Shown here: positions 38,500-49,640 of the stretch, piece by piece | Layout of the letters: each line of letters opens with the position of its first letter | Position numbering within the stretch: position 1 is the first letter of the stretch | Source of the DNA: Gymnogyps californianus | Lineage: Eukaryota; Chordata; Aves; Accipitriformes; Cathartidae | DNA length: 64,000 bases | NCBI RefSeq assembly: GCF_018139145.2 | Contig: NC_059471.1 | Span: 216,027,494 to 216,091,493, forward strand | Direction of reading: 5' to 3' | Program-made: the position numbers and the translations under genes | The notes under the pieces: generated by a model | The model's database searches: none | The model's input: only the letters and a program-made list of their open reading frames with translations | What the model was told of the DNA's origin: nothing

Positions 38500-38721
38500 T
38501 GCAGAAGAGTCTCAGATGTTTGCAGAGAACAAATAATACCACTAATAAGGCTGCATAATTTTATGGCGCTTGCTTCCCCATCTTCAAAGGGCATCCCACA
38601 GCTTTTGGCAAGCCCCTCTGAAGCAGAAGCTAGTCACCAGCCCGATGCCAGCTCAGGGTTTAGCATTAGCAGGATTTAAGGTGACTGTTGATATCATTAA
38701 TATGAACGTTAGAACACAAAC

Positions 38722-38738
38722 GCCGGCTGCCAGCCGGC
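38722..38738. repeat. 17 bp GC-rich palindrome
   Basis: GCCGGCTG and CAGCCGGC are perfect reverse complements separated by one base. It could be chance, a protein-binding dyad or a tight stem. Confidence 0.85.
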
Positions 38739-39083
38739 AGGGAGAGCGTGGGCCCAGGAACTGCTCACCAGGGGAAAGAAACCCATGCAAGCAGCAGCCC
38801 TAATTCTGGGTGCTTTGGAGGCAGAGGAAGGGATTTTCTCCCCAGGCTGGCACCGTTTCAAGTAATAACTGAGCACCTTGCAACAAGAGTGACCCAAGCA
38901 AACTGCTCGGCTTCATGTCGGATGGTGGCAGAGCATCGCCTGTCCCCTGCTCCCCAGTGCGTGACAGCAGCTCTGTTGCCCCCCGTTCCCCTCCACCGAT
39001 CCACTGTGCCCCCCTTTCAGCCATCAGAGGGTACAGCCCAGCTCTTGCCCAGGTGAGAGCTTCATGTTCTGCAAGCAGAAAGC

Positions 39084-39116
39084 CCCAGGTCATCTCTTCC
39101 CAGGTCATCTCTTCCC
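39084..39116. repeat. Two-copy 15 bp tandem duplication
   Basis: The unit CCCAGGTCATCTCTT is repeated twice without change, with three further matching bases. This is a small slippage duplication, recent because it is perfect. Confidence 0.9.
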
Positions 39117-39528
39117 ACCGAGCGAAGCCTGAGCTGAGGTTCCCCAGTCTCTCCTTCATCCCCTCCAGGGACTTCAACCAGAAGGGCTGGGGATGTTTCT
39201 GTTCTGCGGGGACAAGAAACTGGCCAAGCATGGGACCTTTGCAAGGTGGTCTCTTGCAATCACAGCCCTAAAATGTGTTCAACTTGACACTCAAAGGCAT
39301 CTGAAGAAGGGATTTCTGCACCCGTGAAGCCTCTCAAGGTATTGCAGCCCTCCCCAGACACCTCATGCACTGTGAAAACAATGTGCAAAACATTATCAGA
39401 GAGGGGCTGCTGGGACAACTGACTGACCCATACCGGCAATCAGCTTATGATATGAGGGATGGGATCATGTCGGCTGAGCAGGCACAGCTGCTAATGTTAT
39501 TCTTGTTCATCAGAATACTTAATCCTAC

Positions 39529-39547
39529 TTTTTTTTTTTTTTTTTTT
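39529..39547. repeat. Homopolymer T19
   Basis: A run of 19 T followed by AATAAAAATAAAT. On the minus strand it looks like a poly(A) stretch, but no retrocopy body is recognised upstream of it. Confidence 0.85.
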
Positions 39548-40015
39548 AATAAAAATAAATCCTCAATGACTATTTGCCTGAGGCTTTAGTTAGAGCAGCT
39601 AATGGGGCGGTCACGTGAACTGAACCCTCCGTATGGAGTAGTGAACAGTATCAAGATAGCTGAACTCAAGTAGGGAGGGCAGGAAGAGCCCAAATGCAGG
39701 AGAAAAAACACATGCAAAATGCTCTGCTGTGAATGCACAGGGGTGTGAAACCTCTGGATGAATGGGTGTGAGAAGGTCTGATATATCCATGTGCAAGCCA
39801 GCGTAGGGAGTGGTCAGGAATTGCTACAACCCTTGGAAAAATCCCAAGCAAACATCAGTGTCACAAGCCCTGGGGATGGGAAACGTGGCAGGCTGGGGTT
39901 AGACGGGAGCAGAGCCCAAATGAACAAGCCGCTGGGAAGAGCGGAGGCACAGCTCTCCTCTCCTGCCCCTGTGAGCAAGGGCTGATGGCTGTGGGTCACC
40001 CCACGTAAAGCCAGC

Positions 40016-40320
40016 TGCTCCGCCAGCCCCAAATCCTGTGGTGGTGCTGGGATGCGGTGCAGAGACAATGTGCGACCGCTTCCTCCCCCAGATGCACAAA
40101 CGTGCCAGGTCCTGGCATGCAGCAGCAAACCTCATTCAGAAGACAGCAAAGAGCACGTGCAGCCCCGCACCGGTGCCAGGAGGCGAGTGCTGCCACCGTC
40201 CAGCTCTGCAAAGACGCATCCTGGCACCCGCCGGGCTCCCGGCACCCTCCCGGCTTTGCAGGGAGCCACGCACCAGCGGATCGCCTGCGCTCCTGACACA
40301 GCACACCAGCCGAAGGAACC
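40016..40320. promoter_or_regulatory. CpG-dense patch, possible small CpG island
   Basis: By hand I count about 20 CpG in roughly 300 bases, with 15 of them between 40145 and 40320, where GC is near 65%. The observed-to-expected CpG ratio there is about 0.8 by hand estimate, while the flanks are CpG-poor. Bird promoters often sit in such islands. No TATA box, clear splice donor or conserved coding exon is seen beside it, so promoter status is inference. Stacked open frames in this patch on both strands result from the scarcity of stop codons in GC-rich DNA. Confidence 0.3.
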
Positions 40321-41796
40321 ACAAAGAGCCTTGAAAAGGGTTTAAAAGGTTTAAAACCTCAGCCAGCTGATGGAGAGACCTCAGGAAGAGGAATGCCAGA
40401 GGGGCATATCCAACCCTTAGCAGGAGGCGTTACCATGCAATCGTTTTTTGTAGCCTTTTTTCTTTAGTTTTGTTTAGAGTCCTCAGTTATCCTCCTCTCT
40501 GAGCAGCCAGAGCAGTTCACACCTGCTTTGCTCTGGGCACAGCATCCCTCTGAGCTAAGTCCTGAGCCTGTCCATTGGTGCCACACAAGTCCTGCAGCCA
40601 ACAAGTTTCCAAGACACGCATGGCATACAAAGGAAAGAAAAGAAATGCCGGAAGATTAGACCCTCCGCTGAAACTAATTGTTCAATAAGCCATGAACAAT
40701 ATAGCGTTTGTGTGGTTTGCTTCTCTGCCTTTCATCTCTGGGAAGGAAAAATAAACAGTACGGGGAGAAGGGCAAGAGGTGCCAAGAGCCAGGATGGGGT
40801 TAGAGGCAGGGGCACGGGCAGGAGAGCCAGCGTCTGAACCAGGACGGGGCTATGACGCTCTCTCCTAGTCCCGTCACAACACTGCCTGCTCTCACAAGTG
40901 AGCTACTTCACCAAGGCTGTCAGTGCTTTGGTCAAAGAAGGCTTGATTCAGCTCAGAGTAAATCAACAGCGTGATTCCCAAGCCAACAACATCGGAGTCT
41001 AGTCCACAAAGCAGATGAGAAATAAGACCTTACATTCAAGGCTATTATTCTGGGAACAGCAGCGTCTCATTCAGATTAGATTAATTGACAGGAATAAAAA
41101 AGAATAAGTTGATAACTCCGGACACACAGAACATTTTTATTCATGCTGGAAAGAAGCCCAGATGTAATAGACTTGCACAGACACCCACCATCTCTCCCCC
41201 CTCCTCAGTGCAGTAGGCACCATCAGCAATTTCTTTCCTGATCCTTAATAAATTAAGGGCAGGACGGGATCTGGGGCACCCAGTGAGACGGCATCCTAGC
41301 AGCCTCAGCACGAGGCAGATTGCTGGTCTTCGCCCAACTGCAAAAATTAACCATCTACCCAACATATGGGTCCCAGAGAGTCTCCTGCAGAGCCCATTCC
41401 TCCCTCCGCCCCCCACCCCCCCCAAGCAGGATAATCCCCTTATTGTTATTTAGAGACACAGAGATGGGTCTGATCCACAACCCCAAAATCCCCATGTCTG
41501 GAAAGGGCTGAGGAAGAGAGGAGATTACAGATTCATGTCCCATGAAGGGGAAGAACTAAAGAGTCAGATCCAGATCACCCTGAAATCTGTGAGCATCTGA
41601 AATTTGGATCCAGACCCAAATTTCTCAGATGCAGCGCGGCTCCATCAGCACGTTGTGTGCCCGTACAACGGGCTTGCTGCAACCTAGCAACTAACAGCTG
41701 ACTGCCTCGATGAGCTCAAAGCTTAAGGAAGAAAAAAGAGGATCAACTTCAAAACAAGGACAACCACTGAACAAACACCAAAGAGTTCAGGCGCAT

Positions 41797-42024
41797 GAAA
41801 CCTAGATATAGGGAACAAATGTTTTACAATGGGGGTGGTGAAACACTGGAACAGGTTGCCCAGGGAGGTGGTAGGTGCTCCATACCTGGAAACATTCAGG
41901 GTCAGGTTGGACGGGGCTCTGAGCAACCTGGTCTAGTTGAAGATGTCCCTGCTCATTGCAGGGGGGTTGGACTAGATGACCTTTAAAGGTCCCTTGCAAC
42001 CCAAACCATTCTCTGATTCTATGA
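41797..42024 (+). mobile_element. CR1 LINE, 5'-truncated 3' end
   Basis: An open 44-codon frame from 41802 reads [20 protein letters not shown] and ends at a natural stop (41934-41936), matching the carboxyl end of CR1 ORF2. The 3' untranslated part follows (GATGTCCCTGCTCATTGCAG, GGTTGGACTAGATGACC, CCCTTGCAACCCAAACC), with a short decayed tail ATTCTCTGATTCTATG. Changes from the CR1 consensus (IGNKC for IRKKF, PYLE for PSLE) show moderate age. It is a sister of the copy at 31783-32015. Confidence 0.95.
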
Positions 42025-42097
42025 AATGTAGCAGTGCAAAATCTGCCTGGTCAGGGGAGCAGCGCCTGGAAAACTCCAGCAGTTCTCCCTTCTCTGG

Positions 42098-42145
42098 CTT
42101 TGAGTTACTAACCCTGAGGCTCCTGCACGGGTTGGTAACTCAAAG
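42098..42145. repeat. 17 bp-stem hairpin with 14-base loop
   Basis: Arms at 42098-42114 and 42129-42145 are reverse complements over 17 positions, with only one T opposite G. The loop is TGAGGCTCCTGCAC. Pairing weakens but partly continues for about seven more bases on each side. The stem is shorter than a standard microRNA precursor (about 30 bp). It lies some 75 bases downstream of a CR1 end but is not part of CR1. Confidence 0.9.
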
Positions 42146-45100
42146 GTAAAGGTAAAGCTTCCTGCTCTGGACCCAAATTGGAGCGCATGGCTTTTCTCTG
42201 CAAGTAAATGCACAGTCCAGAGCAAGTGAAATCATTACAAGCGTTCGGCGTACAGAGAAGCTTCCCAGAGAATGGCAGAGAGGTAATGACGTGGCTTTAC
42301 ACAAGCACGTGGGCAATGGGATTGCCTGCACCAGATCCCACAGTATCATCAGACACAATGCTGCCCAACTGGATGGAGTTCAGTCAAGGCGACTGGAAGG
42401 ACGTGTCACTGATGGAGCGGTCACAGAGATAAACAGGACCAGCATCTTTAAGTCAAGATTGCCAAATGTTTTCTCTCCAAACACAAGCCCAACCCCACTG
42501 CCTGCTCATGTGGTATGGAGAAGAAGGAACCCTTGAGCACAGGACCCAAAGATGGGCTACACCAGCCCGGTGCAATCCTGCTCTCTCTCCTGCTTCATGA
42601 CTCGGCGTGCTAGACATATCCAGGAGGCAAATCCCAGCTCAGACTGACCAGCTGGGGCCTGGCAGGGAAGCAGGGGAGATCTGCAGTGCTGCAGCATGTA
42701 CCTGTATGAGACACTTCATCACCTGAAAAGAAACCCATAGGCAACTTGATCATCTCTAAGCTGGAGTGTGATGGCCATGATATGCTGAGACTGGATGGGG
42801 CACCAGCTCACCTTCCAAAGGTCCTGTCATTTGAGATGTTTTACTGCAGAACAGAGCGCCTCTCAAATGCTGTCTCCCACAAAATGAATCTCTCTTCCTT
42901 TCACACATGGTCTCAGTACCACCATACAAGGGCCAGGCAAAGAAAAACACCTTTTATCCCTTCTCAGAGCCTGTCATTCCTGAAAAACAAGAAATCCTGG
43001 ATTGCTTTGCTCATACTGCAGAATCAGTGCAAGGCCAGATCCAGAGGGAACTGAAATCCGGTGAAAACTTTCTTTCTGTCTTCCAACCTAGAAATGATCA
43101 GAAAGCCTGTCAGTGTGCCCCAAAGCAGCCAGGAATAGCTGGGAGGGAGACCAGAGGTTGGGGCTGTGGGGCCTTCGGGGAATATTTTGCAGTCATTTGG
43201 AAGTCGGGTGCCAATGTACTGCCATGTGCTGTCCCTGATTCAGTGCCCAAACCTATTTTGAAGAAGACATACTCCTTGCTGGAGTTAAATTTCCACCTTT
43301 TTCCAATGCTCCTGGGACTGCACAGATGAGGCAAACCCAATTCTTCTGTCTTCCCAGATGCCATGCAGTATCCCCAAATCCTTCCATGAATCAGCAGGGA
43401 ACCTTATCGACATGCTTGTTGTGGCAGCAGAATTAACTGCTGGGGTGATTTTACCAGAGCAACACATCAATCCCATTTTCTATTATTAGGCATCTGTGTG
43501 TTATGTTCATTGATCCTGGGCACTAAATTTCCTCAGGGGTTAACAATACTTTCAACACGCGGACAAAAATCCATGGAAGCTTAAAGAATACTCAAGCGCA
43601 AGATTCCCAGAGGTCCCCAGGGCCCATGTTTTCTTCAGTTTACACAGACACATCAATATATCTCCTTAATTTCATTTCATTATTCCTCCTGTATAGTATG
43701 TGTGTTCCCCCTAGATTGACTTGAGGGAGCTTTTTTATGACAGATAGGAAGATACACTGCCCCACTTATTAGGTGTACCTTGTGTTTTGTGAGCTTGATG
43801 GTCAGTTTTCAAGACCAGACTGAAAACACGTCTAATTCCTTTGGTTTCCACAGGAAAAAAATGTAAGTATTAAGGCCTCTTGTGGATGCAACATGAGATT
43901 CCAAAGGGATCCTATTATAAAAGTCTAATTGCTGTCCTATTACAAAATGAGATCCAATGAACATCCCCATTAGCTAAGCAAAGATGGGCAGAGATTTTAA
44001 TATGCAAAATCAACAGTGAATAGGTAAATGGAGTCTAAAGGAACAGTCCAGGGTAGATGAGAAGAGCAGACAGATAGCAGGTAGAGGGACAGGAGATCAC
44101 CCAGAGACGTAGTAATAGCAAGAGGCATACAGTAGCTTGGCACAACAGGTGGATGATTGATAGATAAGTCATCAGATGGAAAATGGACACTGACAGCAAT
44201 TGAACTATGCGCAGCCTAGACCCGTCCTGGCTCTTAATCCCTCAGCACTCCCCTAGAAAGGGCACTTGAACACCAGATCAGGCTCGCAAGAAGAGGCTGG
44301 GAAAAAAGGAAAGAAACAGCTAGAGGAGTGAAGGTGCTTCCCCAGAAATGGACACCGTCCCAGTCATGATCCTGATGTCTTAAAACCTAGCCCTGGGATC
44401 TCACTCATCTACCAACGTCCTGTAGAGAAGGTTTAAACAGGTAGTGAACAGTATATCAGTGGTGAGGGCCCAATTTTGCTGCCGCGGTGCTACTCTAAAC
44501 CCAGAAGAGTTTCTCTTATTTCTGCAAAGTTACACCAGAATATACAAAATCAAAATCTGGCCCATTAGAGCTCACATTTACCTTCTGTGCAGAATGCAAT
44601 TTTCTTACATCTGTTCTAGCTAACAAGCAGATAGAAAGGGTGAGACACTGAAGGCAGAAAAGACAGGAACAGTAGCTAAATGATGGCTAATGGGCAGCTG
44701 ATCGAGTAGAAGGACAGATGCAGAGAGAGATGAATAGAATAGATAAACAGGCATCAGACCCCAGTCTCTCAGCAATTACAGTCTGCTCTGGAAATCCTAA
44801 TCTTCTGCAGTGTCACTCTCCAATAATTCCAGTTAAATTAGTTATTATCCCTCATTTGTGTTTGTCCCTGGAATTATTTTGGTGGCATGGATCAAAGAAA
44901 CACCATGGGTTTTAATGCGGCGTGTGCTTTTAAAAAGTCAAAGCATTAGAAAGTGCTCCCCACTCTAATGCATTCTCGTCTCGTGCCAGAAAGTGGATCT
45001 TTAACTTCTAATTACCGCATCTCAGGATCTGTCCAAACAACACTGCCATGTCTCTCCTTGCAAACACAAACAGATGAGGTTCCCCAGGGATTCGGGGCCA

Positions 45101-45262
45101 GCTCGACACCTATGAGGGGTAGCAGTGCTATCACAATTAATAAAGCATGAGCAGGCACTAAACAATGCTGAATCCAGCTCTGTAACTGCAACCCAGTTGT
45201 TTGTACTTTCTTTTCCCTTTCCCACCTGATTCACTAAAAAAATCCCTTCTGCAACTGTACTC

Positions 45263-45282
45263 AAAAAAAAAAAAAAAAAAAA
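45263..45282. repeat. Homopolymer A20
   Basis: Twenty A followed by a purine-rich GATGAAGAAGGAAAAAAAG stretch. It could be the tail of a retrocopy, but the bases upstream show no recognisable gene and no flanking direct repeats were found. Confidence 0.9.
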
Positions 45283-47373
45283 GATGAAGAAGGAAAAAAA
45301 GATCTCATTACATGTTTAATTTAAAACTCTATCAGTGATTAGGATATTTTATGGACTGATCATCTGCCAAATGTTACGGTTTAAATCAAAGCTGCTCCAG
45401 AGTTCTGCAGGAGCCATAAAGGAGATACAGGGTTCGGGGTTTTTTTCCTCTGCTTTGGAAACAGTCACTGGCTCAGACATTGTGCTGCAAACAGCCAGGA
45501 AAGCAGTGGACAAGGAAGCAATGGCGAGATGGATAAATGAGAGGGTCTGACAGAATGAGAGTCTTAAATCTTTGGCTGGAGGGAGTTCCCCCAGTAGACT
45601 TGGAGATCCATGGTGACCAGCACGTGCAAAGCAATCAGCACGTATTTATACATATCAATGATGTGAAGCAAACAGAAATGTGCAGGGGCATCCACCAGCA
45701 TCAGCTGCTGGTTGTGGATGTGTAAATGGGATGAGTCCTGTCATTGCATGACACACAACAGATTGGACAACAACTGAAATGCAAGGAGACAGTGCTGGGA
45801 TGTCTTTCTTATCAACCAAACTACAGGATTGCAGGGCCAAGAGAGGCACCTGTGGCAAAGGGATCCCCCAATAAAAGGAGAGGGGGAACAACAGCAGCCT
45901 TGAGATCTCAAGGAAGAACCATTTCATCCACAAGAATGGCAACCTCCCCTTCCACCCACATACCCCCAAAAACATATTAGCAGCAATAAGGGTGATGCCT
46001 TTCAATCCCAAAACTCAAAGCAAAACACGGCTTTATGGCTGGAAGGACATCAACTGCAAGAGAGGGTGACTTGGGGACAGAAGGTAGGTTTATCAGCTGT
46101 GAGGATGTGGCTAAAATGCTGGTGCCACTTGAACCGGAGAGGACCACACACAGCAACATGGCCAGAGATCTGCTGTGCCCAGTCTGACTGAGTGAGCTGG
46201 CAGGGCTAACTACACTTTTTCTTCTAATTTCAAAGCTTAATTTAGGAGACCAAACTATATCCATGTCCTAGACCATAGCAGGAAGGCCTGATTGGGAAGC
46301 TGAAGGCAAACACCCTACGCTTCCCACCTTGCCTGGATTTGAGACCAGACCAGCCAGACCTGGAGGAACCACTAGACCTTCAATGTCCAGAGGATCCTCA
46401 CGCAAGGACAGCTTGGATTCCCGGATCTATTTTAGGGTTGCCGCTTTAAAGACACAAAAAATTAAAACTGGTCTTGAACAAACAGCCTCTTCACATTCAG
46501 AATAAGTCTGCATGGAGCTCGGTAGCTCCAGCAAACCCAGAAGCCCCACTGCGACCGGCCAGGCTATCAGGAATTGCCCAGGGGACAGCCATAATCTGCT
46601 TTCTGACATGCAGAAGGCCCATAAACAAATGATTATGCTTCTGTGCCTGAGTTTCCCTAATTTGCAAAATGTTGATAATGATTGGGGCTAATTGAAAATT
46701 TCCCATCAAACATTATTAGGATGGGGAACAGGGATTTTGAATGAACCATTTGCAAAAAGCCCAATTTCCCCCATATATCTGATTTTTGACAGTAAAACAA
46801 GGAAACAAAAAAAACCCGACACCATCTTAAGTCTTTGGATAAAAGGACAAAATTTTCCATAGAAAACACCTACTATTTTCTGGATAATTCAATGACCTCC
46901 CAGGCTTCATAAGGCTTCTGAGACTTCTTTTATTGCACTTTTAAATAATTACAGATGCTTTAATGGGAGGCTCAGTAGGTCAAGCCTTATTTTAAATGTT
47001 CATGCAACAGACCTCTGGCCAAGTCTGAGTTAAGTCTCAGACAACAATGCATTCACTAATGAAAGGGACATCCAGATGATGAAAAAACTGCACAAGAATA
47101 GCCAAACTCTGTTTTTTACATCTGATCCCAGCAGGTTTTTGAATAGCAGTTGCTGGCAGGGAGAAGGACAGGTCTAGACCCTTCTGCCACTGTGTTTTCA
47201 TGAGGACTGGGTGGCTACATCTGTAGATAAGCAAATAAACCAGATCAGAGCTTATTCCCTTGCCCCCTGCACCAGTTCATATCCACACTCCTACCAGCAC
47301 GAGGGCTGCATCTAAACTGCTGACTGGGGATGAACTCCAGCCCAAGCTACCCCAAAGCTTGTCTGGGCATCAA

Positions 47374-47425
47374 ATCTGAGAGCTGGGAATTAAATTTAAA
47401 TCCCATCTGAGAGCTGGGAATTAAA
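47374..47425. repeat. 31 bp-period tandem duplication
   Basis: The 21-base word starting ATCTGAGAGCTGGG and ending TTAAA occurs at 47374-47394 and again at 47405-47425, a period of 31 bases. It is a single local duplication event. Confidence 0.9.
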
Positions 47426-48933
47426 CTCTAGGGGCAGCCATGGGCCAGAGCTTGTGCCTGGTGGACTTTCTGTCCCTGACGTAGCCTGGCAAGCTGAGCC
47501 AGGCTGGTGACCAGGACATCTATCCAGCCACCAGCATGGGTGGGAGACCTCAGCAAACCACCAGCAACCTCAAATTTGGAGGTTGGTGCACTTAAGCACC
47601 CGCCTAAAAAGACCCCCGTTGCTGCACCTGCCTTGATCTTCTGCCCAGCCAGGACTGGCCTTCATTATGGTTTAATGGCAGAGGTGACCAGAGGGCCTGG
47701 GGCCATGGTGTCGCTTCCATTAAGCAGATTGCCATGTCCCTTTATAGCCTGTGCTCTGCCTTGGGAGAGCAGGGCCAGCGAGAAACACAGAGGGCAGGAG
47801 GACACAGCAGTTGGCTGCATCATTGGACTAACAAATACACACACATAACGACATACAGCAATGTTACCAAGCAGTTAATAACGGAGAATAATTAGCAGAG
47901 CCCTGATCAGACATGCAAGCAGAAACACGCTGAAGGCGATGGGAAGACTTCTGTCAACGTGAGGAGACGTTTTGGATCAGACACCAAAAGACACATTCAT
48001 GTATTAGTGAGTTTTAGACACCTACATCCTTCCCTGCAGTATGCCTTCAAGCCTGGCCTCTAGTTTTTTTGCAGCCTAAAAGGAGCAGAGAGGCTGGAAA
48101 ATCCAAGAGAAGAAATATCGCTGACAAGGGTTGAGGTTTCAAGAAAAATTGGCTCCAGCAGGACTGGATTTCCTGCTGCCTGAGAACTCAGGATCCTCCT
48201 GTCAAAGATGGACCCGATCTGAAATCCCAGCTCCCACCTGCGTCGCAGGAAAGTTTAGGTCTGAAACCCCAAGCTGCTGTGCTCTGCAGCTGGAAATTAG
48301 AGTTATGTGGGACCTCGACTTCTTATGCACAGCAAATCCCACAATTTTGGGCTTCTGCTTGTGTTTGCTCAACTGGATAAAATATCACATTTGGAGATTT
48401 CCTGTGAGTGAGACTGGGAGGCTTGTTTAGTGTCAGCAGGGAGGCTTTGCTTTGATTTCCTTTTAAATGAGCATGGCAGAAAAAACACTCCTTGCAAGGC
48501 AAAAATTCATTAAAAAAGTCAAACTACGCGATCCTGATTGAAGACAAAGCAGTCGCTACCTTTAGCACGAAAGCCTCGCATCAAAATCAATAAGCCTTCG
48601 CAGAAAGTTTTGACATGGAAACATGTTGCCTTGTTTCAAAAAAGAATCACCTGGAAAATTATGGATCTGCTCAAAAACATCATGCCAGCGTGTGCCCCAG
48701 GCTAAAAGGAGGTTTTGAAAATGCTACGGAGCAGCCACTCTCTGCTCCAGCATCTGCGTCCTGTTAGAAACCCAGCATAAGTACAGCGGACTTGTGTCTC
48801 CTTCTCCTTAGGTGATGCTTTTATTTGGAGAAGAGGAGGAGAAAGAGGGATGCTCCTTTCTGTTGGCTGTTGTTGCTTTCCTTACACTGAAAAAACCCTC
48901 TTTCAGATGAGAAACTCTGCAGGATTGGATCTG

Positions 48934-48959
48934 GAGGTCCACCAGAGCTGGTGGACCTC
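48934..48959. repeat. Perfect 10 bp inverted repeat, 6-base loop
   Basis: GAGGTCCACC and GGTGGACCTC pair perfectly around AGAGCT. It is a stable potential cruciform or RNA hairpin. No U-run follows, and a bacterial-type terminator is not relevant in this genome. Confidence 0.9.
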
Positions 48960-49329
48960 AAACTTCATTTTTTCTGTGATTTGTGGATGTCCCGGTATAT
49001 GAATATAGAGCCCCCTCCTCCAAAAAGTTCACAGCATCGCAGTGCTTATCAGCACACTGCAGGGACTGGCAAAGGGGTGTCTATCCCCATCCACACTGCC
49101 ATCCGGGAGCTGTTGGTTATCGATCATCGTTTGTGCAATGCACAGTTGTAAAATACAAGCGGCCGAGCAGGATTCATCCCCCCAGTACAGGTCACCTGCA
49201 AACCTGGAGAATCACAGGACAGATTTGCCATTGCGGAAGAAACTACCAGACAAACTTAAAAGCAGACGTGAAATTTGCAGAGGGGAAAGGAGAGGAAGGG
49301 GGGAAAATCAGTTGCTGAACAGAAAGGCA

Positions 49330-49640
49330 GAGGGGAGGAGGAGAGCGGAGAGGTGAGCTGTGCCGCGGAAAGGGATTAGCTGCAGTGCACGGCCCGCTGG
49401 GGCAGGCGGCAGAAAGCCTGCCGGAGCCTGATCCGCCACGCCGCGACCTTCGCAAATCAATTTGGCGCTCCTGCTCTGCCTGCCTTGAAGAGAAAAGGAC
49501 ATGCTTCCTCCTCTGCCCACCCTGCCTGCACCTCCCGTCCCGCCTCGCACGCTCTGGGTGACATTTCAGACAGGCATAAGGGACCCCCTTTTCAGGAGGA
49601 GAGCAGGGGAAGCTTCCTATCGGGGCCGGGCTGTAAGTGC
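49330..49640. promoter_or_regulatory. CpG-dense patch, possible CpG-island promoter
   Basis: By hand I count about 19 CpG in roughly 310 bases, 13 of them in the core at about 49355-49465, where CpG is at or above its expected frequency. The flanks are CpG-poor. A purine-rich lead-in (about 49270-49350) precedes it, and AGGTGAGC at 49350-49357 resembles a 5' splice site on the plus strand. No TATA box is seen. Such patches in birds often mark first exons of coding or long non-coding transcripts. The open frames on both strands are compositional. Promoter status is inference. Confidence 0.35.

Larger units (their letters stand above)
32016..41796. other. Unique non-coding DNA with regulatory-looking patches
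   Basis: No exon is recognised. Inside lie an AT-rich patch at about 35110-35560, another near 36640-36980, a G-run at 38477-38499, a 17 bp palindrome at 38722-38738, a 15 bp tandem duplication at 39084-39116, a run of 19 T at 39529-39547 and a CpG-dense patch at about 40016-40320. Open frames up to 143 codons occur, mostly in the GC-rich part where stop codons are rare, and none has a recognisable domain. Confidence 0.6.

Noticed and set aside
40038..40345. Stacked open frames in three plus-strand phases and on the minus strand
   Set aside because: GC-rich sequence lacks stop codons; simultaneous openness in several frames argues against any one being coding.
45263..45282. A20 run as the tail of a processed retrocopy
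   Set aside because: No recognisable gene sequence upstream, no poly(A) signal at the right distance and no flanking direct repeats.
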